Part shown: positions 52,911-62,870 of the stretch, piece after piece | How positions within the stretch are numbered: position 1 is the stretch's first letter | Layout: each line of letters begins with the position of its first letter | Origin: Mycobacterium uberis | GTDB lineage: Bacteria; Actinomycetota; Actinomycetes; Mycobacteriales; Mycobacteriaceae | Assembly (NCBI RefSeq): GCF_003408705.1 | Contig: NZ_QAYL01000009.1 | Location: forward strand, 1 to 64,000 | Length of the DNA stretch: 64,000 nt | Direction: 5' to 3' | Notes under the pieces: model-generated | Databases searched by the model: none | The model's input: the letters and a program-made list of their open reading frames with translations, nothing else | Told to the model about the DNA's origin: nothing | Translations under genes and position numbers: made by a program

Positions 52911-53660
52911 ATGCGCAGCTAGGGTGTTCCCTATTGGGTCGATTTGACGTCGTCGGACGTCGAGTGTGCCCGAAACTGCTACGGTACGGTATTCCGCTGG
53001 ACGTTTGACTCGGCCGGACCCCACTACGGTGGATACATCAATGCCGCAAAAGGCGGCTACAGGGTGGCGGGCCTGATGGCCAACCGGTCCGAGATGCAAT
53101 CGCCGGACAACTAGGCCACTTAACTTCCGCACCAGCGATATAATCTATGCGATTATGCACGCGGTCGTCCCGGCGAATGACATGGTAGATACGAGACCAC
53201 TGGAGGTCCCGTTCAAGGCTTCATGGTGACTGGCCAGTCTTTTGGTTTGTGGCAGCCGCTGGAACGCCGCGGTTTCAAGGTAATCGGCGAGTCTAGTGTG
53301 TTAATCTGATGTCAAAACTGCCCACATACGATTACCTGGCCGCTTTCGCATTTTACCGCAAAGTCCTCCGCTAGCAGACCGAGCAAACTCCCCCCACTAG
53401 CAAACTCTATAATATCACGGCATGGTTCGGTGACCAACAACTTCTCGGCGTGATGGACGGCGCTGCTTTTCTGAGGATGGTGTACCGGAGAATTGGAGTA
53501 TCTTTATTTGGCGCTGGGGATATTAGGCAAAATGCTGCAAGCGATCACCGAACATGGCGGTGCCGTGTTATGTGCGGCTGAGGACATCCCCTACGGACGT
53601 ATTGCCGCGGTGACCGATTTGGACAGGTGTGGTTTTCGACTTGTCTTCACTGCAGAGATG
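52911..53660 (+). pseudogene. Two-domain glyoxalase-like protein (Rv0911) pseudogene
   Basis: A start-like ATG at 52911 is followed by an early TAG, then GVPYWVDLTSSDVECARNCY. Next are FRWTFDSAGPHYGGYINAAK and GGYRVAGLMANRSEMQSPDN. Further on are IYDYLAAFAFYRKVL, TEQTPPTSKLYNITAWFGDQ, QLLGVMDGAAFL, ITEHGGAVLCAAEDIPYGRI and AVTDLDR. Both vicinal-oxygen-chelate repeats can be followed but are interrupted by stops and frameshifts. Confidence 0.85.
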
Positions 53661-53719
53661 GTCACACATACCGCGCACCGCCCGCAGAATCGATCGGGTA
53701 CCCCACTAGGGTCGTAACC

Positions 53720-54163
53720 ATGACCTATCGACTACGCCTCGGTTGGCTGGTGGCGTTTTTTGCCACGATCGTCTTGGCCAGCGCCTGGATGCCGTGGCTT
53801 ACGACGAAGGCCAACGGCGACGGCTGGGCCAACGCTATCGGTGGCACGCATGGTAGCCTGGAACTTCCGTCCGGTTTCGGTGCGGGCCAGTTAATCGTGT
53901 TGCTGTCGTCGACGCTACTGGTGGCCGGTGCGATGATGGGTCGTGGACTGTCGGTCAAAGTTGCGTCGATTGCTGCGCTGATCATTTCACTGCTCATTGT
54001 GGGACTCACGCTGTGGTATTATCGGCTCAACGTTAATCCGCCAATTGCCGCTGAATATGGGCTCTATATCGGTGCGGGTGGTGCTGTATGCGCAATGGTG
54101 TGGGCGGTAATCGCAGCAGTGGCCGCCGGGCGGGGCAGTCCAGGCTGTGATGTCTCAGGCTGA
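53720..54163 (+). CDS. Conserved membrane protein (Rv0912 family)
   Basis: 147 residues from the ATG at 53720. Four hydrophobic segments are seen: LGWLVAFFATIVLASAWMPW, FGAGQLIVLLSSTLLVAGAM, VASIAALIISLLIVGLTLWY and LYIGAGGAVCAMVWAVIAAV. The loop between the first two is small and polar (TTKANGDGWANAIGGTHGSL). Function unknown. Both neighbours are dead; this gene shows no lesions. Confidence 0.87.
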   Translation: MTYRLRLGWLVAFFATIVLASAWMPWLTTKANGDGWANAIGGTHGSLELPSGFGAGQLIVLLSSTLLVAGAMMGRGLSVKVASIAALIISLLIVGLTLWYYRLNVNPPIAAEYGLYIGAGGAVCAMVWAVIAAVAAGRGSPGCDVSG

Positions 54164-54659
54164 CGGAAATTTTTATTTACCTTAGCCGGCGCTGTCGCCG
54201 GGCTTGTTGACGCCGAATACGATTTTAGTGGCTATCCTGATCGTTATTGGGTGACGGCTCCCATCGCGTCCCAGTACGGATGCTGTTGCACGGGTTTGGT
54301 CATAGCCTTGCAGCAGGCGACGATCGAACCTTCCTGCGCCTAGCTTGTCAGGGAAGTACAGGAACAGCCGCTCACGGTAGTCTACGACGAGCGCATTGGT
54401 CGCCTTCACAATTTCCAGCTAGGCAGCACGAATATTACACTGTTGCCGCCGTAGCGTAACGCGGATTCCTTGTAAAAGGGCAATTTTACCATTTCAGGAA
54501 AAAAATTGAACTTTCTTTTTGGAATTCGATGAGTGGCGAGCAAACCGGATGGCGCTGACTGACGTCAATTCCAGGGATCAATGTGTTGTCCGGTGCGGCA
54601 TGCGTCCTGATTCGGTGTCGCTAATAGTACAATTGCGCTTACCGCGGATTCTGAGGTTT

Positions 54660-56340
54660 TCCATAGCAGCAACTCGGTGCCGGACATTCAGATTGAATTC
54701 GTGCTGCTGGAAATACGGTTCTACAGTTGTAGTTTGCACACCAGATTGCCAGTGATCCGAGCTGCGTCGAAAATCAGACAATTAAGACACGTCGGCATTC
54801 ATGTCGGTGATCAAGGTGATCAGGTAGCCGTCGTCTTCACCGTATACTACTGACCGCGGAGCCATCGCGGTATTACTTCCGTATATACCGTGGCGGAATG
54901 AGTAACGTTCCTGGTTTTCGGTAAGCATATCGTGTTTGGCCAATCCGTCGAAGAGGAACCAGTCCGGTTTGCCGGTGGCAGCACAGACGAAACGATACTT
55001 GCGAACAGCGTAGTCGGTATTGATAATCTCGAATTTGGTGATTGACTCTGGCAGTTGCTCTCTTGTGACCGCACCGGTGGCCGGGTTGAATCACCAGTGG
55101 TTGTAGTCAGGACTGCAAAATACCTAGAACCAAGAAGCGGAAGAGTCGATCCCATTTCGTTCTACCAGTGGCGCCGTGTTCAAAGAAGTACGGTTAACCT
55201 TCGAAGAAGTCATCAAGCACGATCTTGCTACCTTTTTCATAGGCGTTGGCGAAATGCAGTAAGAACGTCAGATCCTCCTCGAACCACCGGGTGTCACCGG
55301 TGCAGCCGCGGTGCGGGAGTACCGCGAAACGAGACAGCATGTCAGGATATATCTGTGACGGGTGCACATTACGTTCAAACAGTCTTTGATCCCAAAACAG
55401 CGGTAAATCGTTTAGGACCGCCTAGTTTTCGGTTGACACCATGTCTTGTAGCAGTTAGCGGGATATCGATGTATTGTGCCAGTGAGTTGCTCGCTTTGGC
55501 GAAACCATAGCGCATTTACGGGTCCTGCTTACTGGACAACCAATTCGCCGTTCTTTTGTCGACTTTGAGATGTGCTGGCACGCTCAAATTCGCTCGGAAA
55601 GCGGCTGTTCCAGATCTCCCTGCTGAGCGGAGTGGTGGAATCCGGATCGATGCGGTATAGATCTCCGCACTGGTGGAAGCTGGTCAGTGCTATACTTCGA
55701 TGGACGATGACATCCAGTTCTCGATGTGTCCTTCATTCGGGTACAAGAGCACCAGTCTTGTTTCTGTTTAGCCTATTGTATCGGTTCGGCCAAACCGAGC
55801 CACAGCGGCTAAGCTTGTAGTGTTCTCGGCTAAGAATCCATCTGTTCAGGTAAAACTTTTACAGTAGAAGGTTTTTCCATAACAGAGGCCGACTAAGTGC
55901 AGCATCACGTTTCCATCGAACGGGTGATAGGCCAGTGAACACTGGGTACAGTGGTTTTTCGGTGTTGCGTAGGTAAATACCGTCTAGGTTGCGGAGGCTT
56001 TCTCCCGCTATGGCGGTGATACTGTTGACGTCCTATTTGGTCATATGTGATAGCCGCGGGTTAGTTCGGTAGTGGTGGTAGTTGCCTTCGAGCAGAGTGG
56101 ACAGGAATTTACCGATAATTTAAACATCCACGTCAGGATTCCGCTACAGTGCTGACAGCGAAACTGATCGTGATGGCGGTTGTGCCGCTACAGTTTAATG
56201 TGGCGACTCTCTCTGCATTCTGTACCTGATAGCCACCGGCCAAGCCGCTAACCTGCGTGACTGCGTCCAACAGCCTCCACCTAAATCAATACGGCCTCAG
56301 CAACCCGGTCAAGGATCGCTGCTGCCGGAACGATGGTCTC
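54660..56340 (-). pseudogene. Carotenoid cleavage oxygenase family (Rv0913c) pseudogene
   Basis: Blocks on the minus strand follow the carotenoid-oxygenase order. First is LPRLRGIYLRNTEKPLYPVF near 55960. Then come DVIVHRSIALTSFHQCGDLY with RIDPDSTTPLSREIW, HDMLSRFAVLPHRGCTGDTR, ADPTFVLHFANAYEKGSKIV and LDDFFEG. The end is INTDYAVRKYRFVCAATGKP, WFLFDGLAKHDMLTENQERY, SFRHGIYGSNTAMAPRS, EDDGYLITLITDMNADVS, and after a stop FDAARITGNLVCKLQL. Iron-ligand histidines are partly retained, but many stops and frameshifts are present. Confidence 0.85.
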
Positions 56341-56705
56341 CTGGGACTTCGGCGTATGCATTGCCAGATACCCCGCCGCCGTCTTCGTCACTGCGTCGAC
56401 AGCCGGGGCAAAATGCCGCTTGTCAACGCGGCAGCTTCGTTATGGAGCATGATGAAAGGTCTGCACTCTCGGCCGTTGTCGTCGGCGCTACGGCGACGGT
56501 GAATACAAACGACATGTCAACGCCTCCTCAAGACCACCTAGCAAGTACCAGGTAATGGTCAAATAACCGCTTGCTTGCGCTGGTAGCACCGAAGGAATTT
56601 GGTGGTGCCAGCGGTAACCGCTGCGCGCAGTTATGTGACGAAAGTAGTTCGATTAAATTCATCCAAACTGTCAACTGATAAACGGTGGTTTTACAGATCA
56701 CAAAG
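56341..56705. other. Stretch with no recognised gene
   Basis: Lies between the start of the carotenoid oxygenase relic and the tRNA. It contains only short frames and probably includes the lost N-terminal codons of that relic. Nothing else is recognised. Confidence 0.4.
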
Positions 56706-56778
56706 TGCCCCCGACAGGATTCGAACCTGCGCCACCGGCTTTAGGAGAGCCGTGCTCTATCCCCTGAGCTACGAGGGC
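56706..56778 (-). tRNA. tRNA-Arg (anticodon CCU)
   Basis: The reverse complement folds as a complete 73-nt tRNA. The acceptor stem GCCCUCG/CGGGGGC has one G-U pair. The D-arm is GCUC...GAGC, and the anticodon stem CGGCU/AGCCG has loop CUCCUAA, giving anticodon CCU. The T-arm contains GGTTCGAATCC, and the discriminator base is A. CCA is not encoded. It reads AGG codons. Confidence 0.97.
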
Positions 56779-57530
56779 CAGGGACGTTCTGGAATACCTG
56801 ACTAAACCTGGACGGTGGAAGCGGTGTGCGGGTGTCAGTGGTGTTCTTGGCGTCCTAGCGCCGTTTCCCGACGGTAATCTGGCCGTCGATGTACGGCAGA
56901 TATCTAGTATAGCGGCTATAATAGGCTATAATAATAGCTATGTTGGGCGCGGTAAGCGCTCTGCGCGGCGGCCAGTGCTAAGCGGCCTGCTCGTGCGGCT
57001 GTCGTCGGTGTTGGTTTTGACAGGTTGGTGAAGAGACTCGGCGTGGTTATAGTCGCGTCTGCGAGATCGGTGTCGGTGGCGTCGATGCGTTAACGGTGCA
57101 CCGTGCCACAGGAGAGAGTGAGCTTGACATGCCAGCGGTAGCTGACGTCGGCATTGTGGCGTGAGTAGATATTGGCGACTAGCAGGCCTGTATGTGTGTT
57201 TCCCGGTGTCGAAGATCTAGCGTTCGTAGATGCGCCCATCGAGAAGCCGAGCGTATCTGCACATGTCAGCGTGTCTCGCTACGGTGTACCGCATCCGGTT
57301 CGTTGAAAGACATGCGGTTCGAATCCTATCCGGGGACCTGGGGAACAAACCACGCATCGTAGAGGGGCGCGCCACGACCGCTTGTAGCGTGGTCGAGCTC
57401 AAGGACCTGTCTTGGACTATCAACCGAAACGGAGACTGACCGTTGGTTATCCAAGTTGGTGACAATGTACACTTTCCGCCGATCGGCCGGACGTGTGCAC
57501 AATTGACTTGCCGGGTGCCAGGAGAATTGT
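56779..57530. other. Stretch with no identified gene; contains a short AT-rich tandem repeat
   Basis: At 56914-56933 there are two perfect copies of GGCTATAATA, followed by a related ATAGCTATG. Beyond that only short or antisense-looking frames exist. A 133-codon minus-strand frame (57217-57618) runs against the DUF1918 relic and has no recognisable family. Being next to a tRNA gene the region could be an old integration site, but no integrase or repeated tRNA end was seen. Confidence 0.5.
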
Positions 57531-57711
57531 ATGAAGGCAAAGGCTGGTGACTGGGCCGGCTACCAAGGGAACCAAAATCGGTCGGCCAGATCAACTGGGA
57601 CTGATCACCAAGGTTCATGCACCAGACTGCACACTACTGTATGCGGTGCGGTGGCTTGCTACCGAGCATGAGTTGACCTTTGTTCCTGGGGTCGACACGA
57701 CTGTGGACTAA
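57531..57711 (+). pseudogene. DUF1918 family small protein (Rv2302-like) pseudogene
   Basis: ATG 57531, preceded by AGGAGAA, starts MKAKAGDW and is then frameshifted. The remaining protein continues TKGTKIGRPDQLGLITKVHA and LYAVRWLATEHELTFVPGVD to the stop at 57709-57711. The pattern PD..G.I.EV......Y.VRW...H...V.PG.D is the DUF1918 signature. A single frameshift appears to separate it from function. Confidence 0.75.
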
Positions 57712-58427
57712 GCGTACGCCGACGAGCGTGTCCAACATCGATTTGGTGTCGTGTAGCAGCTACCTCCTAGGATAAGAGCCAGTTAGACGCTTTTGGAGCC
57801 GATGAAATCGGCGTTAATGGCTGGGTGGCCTGTGTAGGTTCGGCGCTGTGATGGGACGTTCACTAGCTTCGACGTCAAACTGATTGAAGCATCGGTCGCG
57901 CGTGCCAACCGCCAGGTGGGTTATGACGACCCCGACGTGTCGGCTACTCTGGCCAGAGGTGTTGCTGATGTGTTCTAGCCCAAAATAGTATCCAATCGAA
58001 TGGGTTCAAGTTTTTGTTTAAGCACGGCTCGGTGAACCCTGACTGGAGGGGCGTAAGCTGGGTTGATCTTGTTTGTCGGCAGCGGCCCAACGAGCTAAGA
58101 CTAGGGACCGTAAAGCTCTGTTCGAGGTGTGGACGAGATGAAGCTGGGCTTATCCGCCGTGGTGGTGCTGCGGAAACGCTACTCCTTATTCGACAAGCAA
58201 GGCTAGGGCTCCAATGGTGGGTACTGGTGCGGCACCTCGGCTTCCGTGACTCTTGCGGAGATGCTGCTGACATCCCAACCCGCACTGGCGAGGGTGTTGG
58301 TTGCCCCTTGAGCCGCCTGAGACCCGTCGGGGGTCGAGTGTCCAATACAAGCCGGCACCGTGAGCGGATCCAATCTGTTTCTTCGACTGTTTGACGCTGC
58401 GGCGGATGTGGTTTCGATCGGTGGTTA
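57712..58427. other. Unexplained stretch open on both strands
   Basis: Long frames exist on both strands between about 57944 and 58594 (216 codons on the minus strand, 126 codons at 58014-58394 on the plus strand). Neither has a clear ribosome site or a family I recognise. This may be an eroded repeat element, a structured RNA or simply GC-biased sequence low in stops. Confidence 0.4.
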
Positions 58428-58658
58428 TTGCCGCAGTGCATGCATGGCGGACCTTGGTGCGTTACATCGGTCGGTGGCTGGTTGGTTGCGTCACTGTGGT
58501 TGCCGGTTGTCGCGGTGGTGTGGGGTGTCGGGTTGATCGTTCGAGTTGTCACTGGCCAGGTGTTTGGTCTGGTCGATAGTTTGATCGAGCACACGACTGT
58601 GCAGCCTTTTGGGCAAGCCAGCCAAGTGATGCAGCGGATGGCGGGTCGGCACCCTTGA
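58428..58658 (+). CDS. Possible small membrane protein, unidentified
   Basis: An open frame of 76 codons whose central part (GGWLVASLWLPVVAVVWGVG) would be a good membrane helix. It is followed by an amphipathic tail (GLVDSLIEHTTVQPFGQASQ) and RMAGRHP. No convincing ribosome site is seen upstream and I do not recognise a family. The true start may be a later codon near the helix. It could equally be the end of a decayed gene. Confidence 0.25.
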   Translation: MPQCMHGGPWCVTSVGGWLVASLWLPVVAVVWGVGLIVRVVTGQVFGLVDSLIEHTTVQPFGQASQVMQRMAGRHP

Positions 58659-58842
58659 CATCATGGTCGGGTATCTGGATAACTTTGAATCCAAAGATTG
58701 CCGTATGTTGTGCTTTCTCTTGCAGCGCCGTGCGTGACTAGATTGAGCGAATGAGTAGCCCGAAGTAGAAATTCTTGACTGTCAGCAACCTCCGTTCAAC
58801 GATCTGAAGGCATTTGCCAGCAACGGATTGCGGCCGTAAAAT

Positions 58843-59184
58843 CTACGCCAAGGTGGCGGTATTCCACGACAAGCCGTCTGTGGCGGCTGAGTAACGCTCG
58901 GCGATCACGTCAATCGTCTGTCTCAACCCACCGCTGTGAATGGCAAGAAGGTCGGAACGCGAACACAGTTCACTAACCTCGACAACCTTGGGGTCGCTCA
59001 ACAACGACGAAAGCAAATGTGACCCAAATTTGGACGGTAATATTGCCGGGTAAAGCCAGCGTGTGGGATACTCCTGACTCAGGAACTTGATCCAACATTG
59101 GGGCAGCCCACGGTGGGCGGTACCATCGATGATTCTTGGCAGATAATCCGGACTAGGGAGGATCGGTGGTCGGTGTACATTCAC
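58843..59184 (-). CDS. Hypothetical protein, unidentified, possibly a gene fragment
   Basis: 113 codons: MNVHRPPILPSPDYLPRIID, GTAHRGLPQCWIKFLSQEYP, TRWLYPAILPSKFGSHLLSS, SDPKVVEVSELCSRSDLLAI and the end DGLSWNTATLA. Composition is protein-like and there is no stop over this length, but I do not recognise a family. It lies upstream of the gap before mntH, near where M. tuberculosis has Rv0923c. It may be a surviving fragment of a larger gene. Confidence 0.35.
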   Translation of the reverse strand: MNVHRPPILPSPDYLPRIIDGTAHRGLPQCWIKFLSQEYPTRWLYPAILPSKFGSHLLSSLLSDPKVVEVSELCSRSDLLAIHSGGLRQTIDVIAERYSAATDGLSWNTATLA

Positions 59185-59341
59185 CTCGGCGATGGTCCAG
59201 TGCCAGCGTGCATGGTAAGCCAGTCATGATCCCTCAGTATCGTAGGCTGTGGATCGGCGTAGTCGGGGACAACGCCGCACCATCTGCCTCACGCATAGGC
59301 TTGACCTAATATGCGAAATACGTGTGCTGGCCGGATGGTAT

Positions 59342-60568
59342 TTAGCTGGTTACGGTCAGATAGATCAGTACCACGTTAAGCAGGCTAACGAGTACCGCGA
59401 CAGCCCAGCCAAGAACAGTTGTGGCGGGATGGTTGGTATCGTTACCCATCAGTGCGCGGTTGCTGGTCAATCTGACCAACGGACACACAGCGAACGGTAT
59501 ACCGAAAGACAACATGACCTGGGACAGCACCAATGAGTGGGTGGGGTTGAAGCCGAGAGCCAGGGTCACGACCGCGGGGCACAACGTGATCAAGCGTCGC
59601 ATCAGCATGGGAATAGACCGCTTCAGCAATCCTTCTATGATCAAGGCGCCGGCATAAGCGCCTACCGATGAGGATGCCAAGCTGGAGGCGAGCAACCCGA
59701 TCGCAAACAGTACCGCGATCGTCGCTCCCAAGGTGTCATGTATGGTGGCGTAAGCGCTCTCGATAGAAGCGGCTACCTGATGGTGCTGGAGGCTAATCGC
59801 GGCTACAAGCAGCATTGCCGCGTTCACGGTTCCGGCGATCGCCATCGCTAAGGCCACATCTAAGCGGGTGACGCGGAGTAGTCGACGCCGGTCACGGCCC
59901 GCGTGGAGGTGCCCATGCCGGTCTAGGGCAAGACCGGAATGTAGGTACACCGCGTGCGGCATCACGGTGGCGCCCATGATCGCGGCGGCCAGCAGCACAC
60001 TTTCGGTGCCCCGGAAGCGTGGCAGTAGGCCGTTAACCACTTCCTTAAGCGGAGGTGTCGCGACGAAGAAACTGGCCGCGAAACCGACGGCAATAACGAG
60101 TAGCAGTCCAGTAATGACGCGCTCGAACAAGAGTTGTCCTCGCCAGTCCTTCACTGTCAGGAGCAGCAATGACACCGCCCCGGTGATCATCCCGCCGAGT
60201 AGCAGCGGTAAACCAAACAGGATGCGCAAGGCGATTGCTCCGCCGACCATTTCAGCGACATCGGTTGCCATCGCTACCAGTTCGGCCTGCACCCAAAAGG
60301 CCAACCGGAGCGGACGACTCATTTGTTGGCCGATTGCCTGAGGCAGTGACTGTCTGGTCACCAGCCCAAGCTTCGCTGACAGGTATTGCACCAGGCCGGC
60401 CAGCACATTGGCCACAACGACCACCCACAGCAGCAGATAGCCGAATTGCGCGCCGGAGCTGACGTTGGCCGCCACATTTCCGGGATCGACATAGGCGATG
60501 GCGGCGACGAAAGCCGGTCCGAGCAGATACCAGCTTGCCTTGAGCTCTGCCTGGGTGCCCTCCGCCAA
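59342..60568 (-). CDS. mntH: Divalent metal (Mn2+/Fe2+) transporter MntH (Nramp)
   Basis: 408 residues with about eleven membrane helices. Nramp signatures are visible: the TM1 metal-binding motif AYVDPGNVAANVSSGAQFGY (DPGN), and TM6 IMGATVMPHAVYLHSG (MPH). The transport signature region is in loop 8-9, with LLASSLASSSVGAYAGALII. It takes up Mn2+/Fe2+ with protons. The N-terminus (MAEGTQAELKASWYLLGPAF) is shorter than in M. tuberculosis by about 20 residues. No frame lesion is present. Nramp homologues compete with the host NRAMP1 for metals inside macrophages, a plausible reason for retention. Confidence 0.94.
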   Translation of the reverse strand: MAEGTQAELKASWYLLGPAFVAAIAYVDPGNVAANVSSGAQFGYLLLWVVVVANVLAGLVQYLSAKLGLVTRQSLPQAIGQQMSRPLRLAFWVQAELVAMATDVAEMVGGAIALRILFGLPLLLGGMITGAVSLLLLTVKDWRGQLLFERVITGLLLVIAVGFAASFFVATPPLKEVVNGLLPRFRGTESVLLAAAIMGATVMPHAVYLHSGLALDRHGHLHAGRDRRRLLRVTRLDVALAMAIAGTVNAAMLLVAAISLQHHQVAASIESAYATIHDTLGATIAVLFAIGLLASSLASSSVGAYAGALIIEGLLKRSIPMLMRRLITLCPAVVTLALGFNPTHSLVLSQVMLSFGIPFAVCPLVRLTSNRALMGNDTNHPATTVLGWAVAVLVSLLNVVLIYLTVTS

Positions 60569-60609
60569 TGTTTTGTCCCTCGATCAGTTACCCCGCTAGG
60601 TAAGCGAGG

Positions 60610-61450
60610 TTAACGAACAAGTCTTGCTACGGCGAAGCGGGTTAATGCTAGTTGAGGATTGGCGCTGGGCGCATGCCGAGAGTCTAACGGGACAAGTTGA
60701 CCACCACGTTGCCGGGGTCATAGCGCCCCGACCGGATGGCCAGGGGCAGATACAAGGCCGTCACGATACCCGGCGGGGCGTCCACCACCGCGGCGTGGTT
60801 GTGATCGCCCTAGAGACTGTGGGCCGATGTCCATCGCGTAGTATGGCTTGTCGGTGACTTCGATGCGGTACAAACTGCCAGGCTGAGCGGGTTGCGGCCA
60901 ATCGGGATACAGTTCCTCGTGTAGCCGGGTGACGTAATTTTAAGGCCACGGCGCGCTCACCGCATGACTATCCCAGTACTTCGAATCGCACTGCTCCGGT
61001 ATTAGCCCTTCTTCAGGGACGGGGTCGCAGACGTACTTCCCGGTGACCCCCTTGAGCGAAATACCCAGGCCCGCCGCAAGGCAAACTATCTAATTATCGC
61101 TCCCCACGTCAAGCTCACTACGCCGTGTTTCAGCAACATCAAGACTGCGTCGAACGGCTTACCAAACCCCCTCACATCGAACATGACAACGACGCTGTCA
61201 AGGATAGTGCAATCGATAATTTTCATACAGCGCACCTATTAGATACTTTAACAGGTGCCGGTCAATGCCGGCGGCAGCAGGTCGTTCGCAAAGCCTGGGT
61301 AGATACCAGTGACGTACAGGCTCGAATGACCTTAACGCACGGCGTCTTCCAAGGTTTTTATGATATTTCTGAGGATTATTGCCACGGATACTGCAGTAAG
61401 ACAGGACCGCTGCCAGCAATGTTAATTCCGATGGTTAGTACGCGCCGCCT
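60610..61450 (-). pseudogene. Decayed gene(s) in the Rv0925c-Rv0926c position
   Basis: Minus-strand protein-like pieces occur in changing frames: RRSLDVAETRRSELDVGSDN near 61120, GVTGKYVCDPVPEEGLIPEQ and CDSKYWDSHAVSAPWP near 61000. Further pieces are YVTRLHEELYPDWPQPAQPG, SLYRIEVTDKPYYAMDIGP and a remnant PRRGG..PAGYRDGL near 60770. They are in the order expected for a secreted or substrate-binding hypothetical protein, but I do not know the family. Stops and frame changes make it a relic; position alone suggests Rv0926c/Rv0925c. Confidence 0.5.
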
Positions 61451-61723
61451 AGTCTTCTAAGACTTCGGACGGCCAGTTATCGGCTATCGCGTTGTAGACG
61501 GCGCATCGTGGTTCGGTGGTGAGCATTGCATCCAGATCGGTACCGGCTCTCACGTCTGTCACATCGGCAAACCCGGCAAGCTTTGCTGTGTCCTTAACCT
61601 GCCTTGATATCCGATGGCACTCAGATATCGGTGCGCTCGAACTCCGGGTTGGTTATAAACGTCCTGAGCACATGGATGCCAACGTTGCCAATGTCCAATT
61701 GGACGACGGGTATGACTGGTTCC

Positions 61724-62529
61724 CTAGCGGTCGGAGTTAACAGGGTCGGGATTGGTTAGGTCAAGATTTGGGAAGATGAGGCCTTCGTCGACTTTCAGAG
61801 TTTTGCCGGTTAGATGCCTGCCGGTAAATGACATCAAATACACCGACACGATCGCAATGTCGACGGGATCTTCGCTGTGGCGCATCCATGCTACCTGCTC
61901 CATGGGTGTTCGCAACGTCTCGTTGAAGGTGAGTGCATCCAACGAGGAGGTGAGGATGGACCTAGGTGAGATAGCGTTGACTCGGATGCATGGACATGGG
62001 TCCAGCGGTTGCTGGTCGAGTGTAGTGCGAAAACGTGGCTTTGGCAGTGCCGTAGGTGGCGAAACCATGTCCGGCCGGCTCATGGTGGAGCTGATGTTGA
62101 TCACGTTGTCTCCGCCGGAGTGTTTGAGCATCACCCGCACTGCGGCGACGGTCGACGCGTGGGGGTGCCGACATTGAACGTGAGTGCGTCTTTGGGGTCC
62201 TTAGTCGAGGTGGTCAGCAGTATGTTCGGCATGGTCCCGCTGACGTGGTTGACAACAATAGTTTAGTTTTCCGAATGCTTCGACCGCGTGGACCAGCCAG
62301 CTGTGCGGTGCTGTCGGGATATCCCCAGGCCGCCGGCGACGGGGTGAGCGCGGCGGCTGGCGGAGAGGATCTGTTCAATGAAGGTGTCTAGTTCGGATTG
62401 CGTTCGCGATGCGACAATGATGTCGGCACCGGCCTTGGCGAAAGCCAGCACGATGATCACACTGAGGCCGCGGCCGCCACTCGTCGTGACGGCGATTTTG
62501 TCGTCGAGACGGAACCGGTCAAGGAGCAT
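61724..62529 (-). pseudogene. Short-chain dehydrogenase/reductase (Rv0927c) pseudogene
   Basis: From the ATG at 62527-62529: [20 protein letters not shown] and [20 protein letters not shown] with a damaged TGxxxGxG (here TSGGRGLS). Then [15 protein letters not shown]. After frame changes comes MLKHSGGDNVINISSTMSRP with the catalytic serine region, and the YGTAK lysine-tyrosine motif (TYGTAKATFSHYTR in a different frame). It continues VRVNAISPRSILTSSLDALT and ends TGKTLKVDEGLIFPNLDL, stop near 61724. The mixture of frames and the split YxxxK make it inactive. Confidence 0.88.
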
Positions 62530-62870
62530 TATGGCCCTTTTCGTTATGTTGTCGGTCGGCAGGGCAGTAAGCCTTGCCGTCTTGGCCGGCGACTTTTCTA
62601 GAACAGGTTCTAGTTTGTCGTTATGGGTGTGACTATGTAACGCCTCAGTCTTGATGACCGCTCACCCTGGCAAAAGTTGACCGAAATTATGTTCGAAACG
62701 AGTGTTCTGTAAGCGCGGTGGTCGTTCCGCTGTCCATCAGCAGAACGGCTAGTCAAAATTTGCCGCAGGTAAACATTGTTAATGTAGCCTCATGGCTCCG
62801 GGGAAGACGGCTAGTTGGCGTGCCGCCGCTACTGGAGGCGGCCACATTTACGCTACCGTTAGGAACTAGA

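Noticed and set aside
56706-57530. Possible phage or island integration at tRNA-Arg
   Set aside because: No integrase, no duplicated tRNA 3' end and no foreign genes were seen downstream.
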